From positions 1-16,200 of the forward strand of contig CAMDLJ010000019.1 in assembly GCA_945901665.1 (NCBI GenBank): 16,200 bases of DNA. The letters are read 5' to 3'. Below are positions 15,351 to 16,200 of this stretch, one piece after another (the stretch's first letter is position 1; the number at the start of each line of letters is the position of its first letter). This DNA comes from Bordetella parapertussis (GTDB taxonomy: Bacteria > Pseudomonadota > Gammaproteobacteria > Burkholderiales > Burkholderiaceae). A program made the translations under genes and the position numbers. The notes beneath the pieces were generated by a model. It was given only the letters and a program-made list of their open reading frames with translations. It was not told the DNA's origin and did not search any database.

Positions 15351-15716
15351 GGGGTCACTCCGGATGGGTCATGTGCATGCATGATTCATGGCCTCCCAGG
15401 CGCTGCGGATGGATGCTGAAATGTGATGGCGGCCAGTGGCCGTGGTGCTCTTCCCATGATAGAACCAAACATACCGCTGGCTGTGGGCAGCTTCATGGGT
15501 GCGGCCTTGTCAGCCAGCGTTGGACAGGGCCGCTAGAATGCCTTCATGTTTTGCAAACAAAGTGATACACACCACGCTCCACTGGCCCTGTCGGTTCAGG
15601 GGAGCAGCTGCACGATCACCTTGAAAACAACCAAAGGCTAATCGCCTCGGTTCGTCGCGCCCTTCCCGGCCAGACGAGCCGGGGATCAAGAACACATGGA
15701 TTGAAAGGGCGAAAAA
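15351..15716. other. Intergenic region upstream of asd
   Basis: 366 bases between the divergent lipoprotein gene and asd. I see no convincing gene. On the plus strand TAGAAT at 15534-15539 is a possible -10, without a well-spaced -35, and would imply a leader of about 170 bases. A 28-codon frame begins at the ATG overlapping that box (15538) but has no ribosome binding site. The asd-proximal part carries a GC-rich hairpin. Confidence 0.4.
15665..15683 (+). other. GC-rich hairpin in the asd leader
   Basis: CCCGGC and GCCGGG pair perfectly around a 7-base loop (CAGACGA), ending 33 bases before the asd ATG. No U tract follows, so it is not a standard terminator. A smaller CCCTG/CAGGG stem is at 15586-15601. 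Confidence 0.4.
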
Positions 15717-16200
15717 ATGAAAAAAATCGGAAATCGCGTTGGCTTGGTCGGCTGGCGAGGCATGGTCGGCTCGGTCCTGATGGACCGCATGCAAGCCGAA
15801 AAAGACTTCGACTTGATCGAGCCCGTGTTTTTCTCCACCTCCAACGCGGGTGGCGCAGCGCCAGCCATGGCGAAAAACGAAACCAAGTTGCTTGACGCTC
15901 ACCACATCGATGCCCTCAAAGCCTGCGACATCATCATCACCTGCCAAGGCGGCGACTACACCTCGGAGGTGTTTCCCAAACTGCGCAGCGCGGGCTGGAC
16001 GGGCCACTGGATCGATGCCGCCTCTACCTTGCGCATGAAGGACGACGCCGACATCATTCTTGACCCGGTGAACTTGCCCGTGATTGAAAACGCACTGGCC
16101 AAAGGTGGCCTCAATTGGGTGGGCGGCAACTGCACGGTGAGCTGCATGCTGATGGGCGTGGGCGCTTTGTACAAAGCCGGTCTGGTGGAGTGGATGAGCA
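15717..16200 (+). CDS. asd: Aspartate-semialdehyde dehydrogenase, N-terminal part (cut by window edge)
   Basis: 161 codons are present of about 370 expected. It reduces aspartyl phosphate to aspartate semialdehyde with NADPH, the entry to lysine/diaminopimelate, threonine and methionine synthesis. The N-terminal nucleotide-binding domain begins VGLVGWRGMVGSVLMDRM, the GWRGMVGS loop typical of the Gram-negative enzyme. FFSTSNAGG (38-46), TCQGGDYT (75-82) and WIDAASTLRM (98-107) follow. The catalytic cysteine is C139 in GGNCTVSCMLM. The start is supported by GAAAGG about 8 bases before the ATG and by the family start MKKIGNRVGLVGWRG. Confidence 0.96.
   Translation, partial: MKKIGNRVGLVGWRGMVGSVLMDRMQAEKDFDLIEPVFFSTSNAGGAAPAMAKNETKLLDAHHIDALKACDIIITCQGGDYTSEVFPKLRSAGWTGHWIDAASTLRMKDDADIILDPVNLPVIENALAKGGLNWVGGNCTVSCMLMGVGALYKAGLVEWMS

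Noticed and set aside
15665..15683. Intrinsic terminator before asd
   Set aside because: The stem is GC-rich but no run of T follows and it lies directly upstream of a start codon.

Overview
The window looks like a chromosomal segment of a betaproteobacterium of the order Burkholderiales, most likely Comamonadaceae. The grounds are the leuC-leuD-leuB-(...)-asd gene order, an orphan Bug/TctC-type binding protein beside an MmgE/PrpD gene, TAAAAT/TAGAAT-like -10 elements, and the high-GC, TTG/CTG-rich codon use. Genus is not decidable by eye. No tRNA, rRNA, CRISPR array, insertion sequence or prophage gene was seen.

Region 1 (1-7609, all minus strand) is one tightly packed operon of nine genes, the last running off the left edge. 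In transcription order: a small Rieske [2Fe-2S] ferredoxin, then an ABC importer (ATPase, NMT1/SsuA-like periplasmic binding protein, permease). These are followed by a short-chain dehydrogenase, a cupin, an alpha/beta hydrolase, an IclR-type regulator and a ThDP-dependent enzyme of the acetolactate synthase/benzoylformate decarboxylase superfamily. Four junctions are ATGA 4-bp overlaps and the others are gaps of 3-59 bp, so the genes are probably co-transcribed. The set reads as uptake plus breakdown of a small organic compound whose identity I cannot tell. Two imperfect palindromes, 19 bp centre to centre, lie immediately before the first gene and are good candidates for the operator of the IclR regulator encoded inside the operon.

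Region 2 (7610-8216) is the divergent promoter region followed by a small plus-strand gene for a conserved cysteine-rich protein of unknown function.

Region 3 (8217-11453, plus strand) is leuC-leuD-leuB, the isopropylmalate isomerase subunits and isopropylmalate dehydrogenase of leucine biosynthesis. It is compact, with a plausible promoter before leuC.

Region 4 (11454-15350) separates leuB from asd. It holds a minus-strand pair (Bug/TctC binding protein, then a class III LigB/YgiD-type dioxygenase), a divergent MmgE/PrpD gene with a TTG start, and a minus-strand small lipoprotein. Region 5 (15351-16200) is a 366-bp leader region with a GC-rich hairpin, then the start of asd, cut by the right edge.
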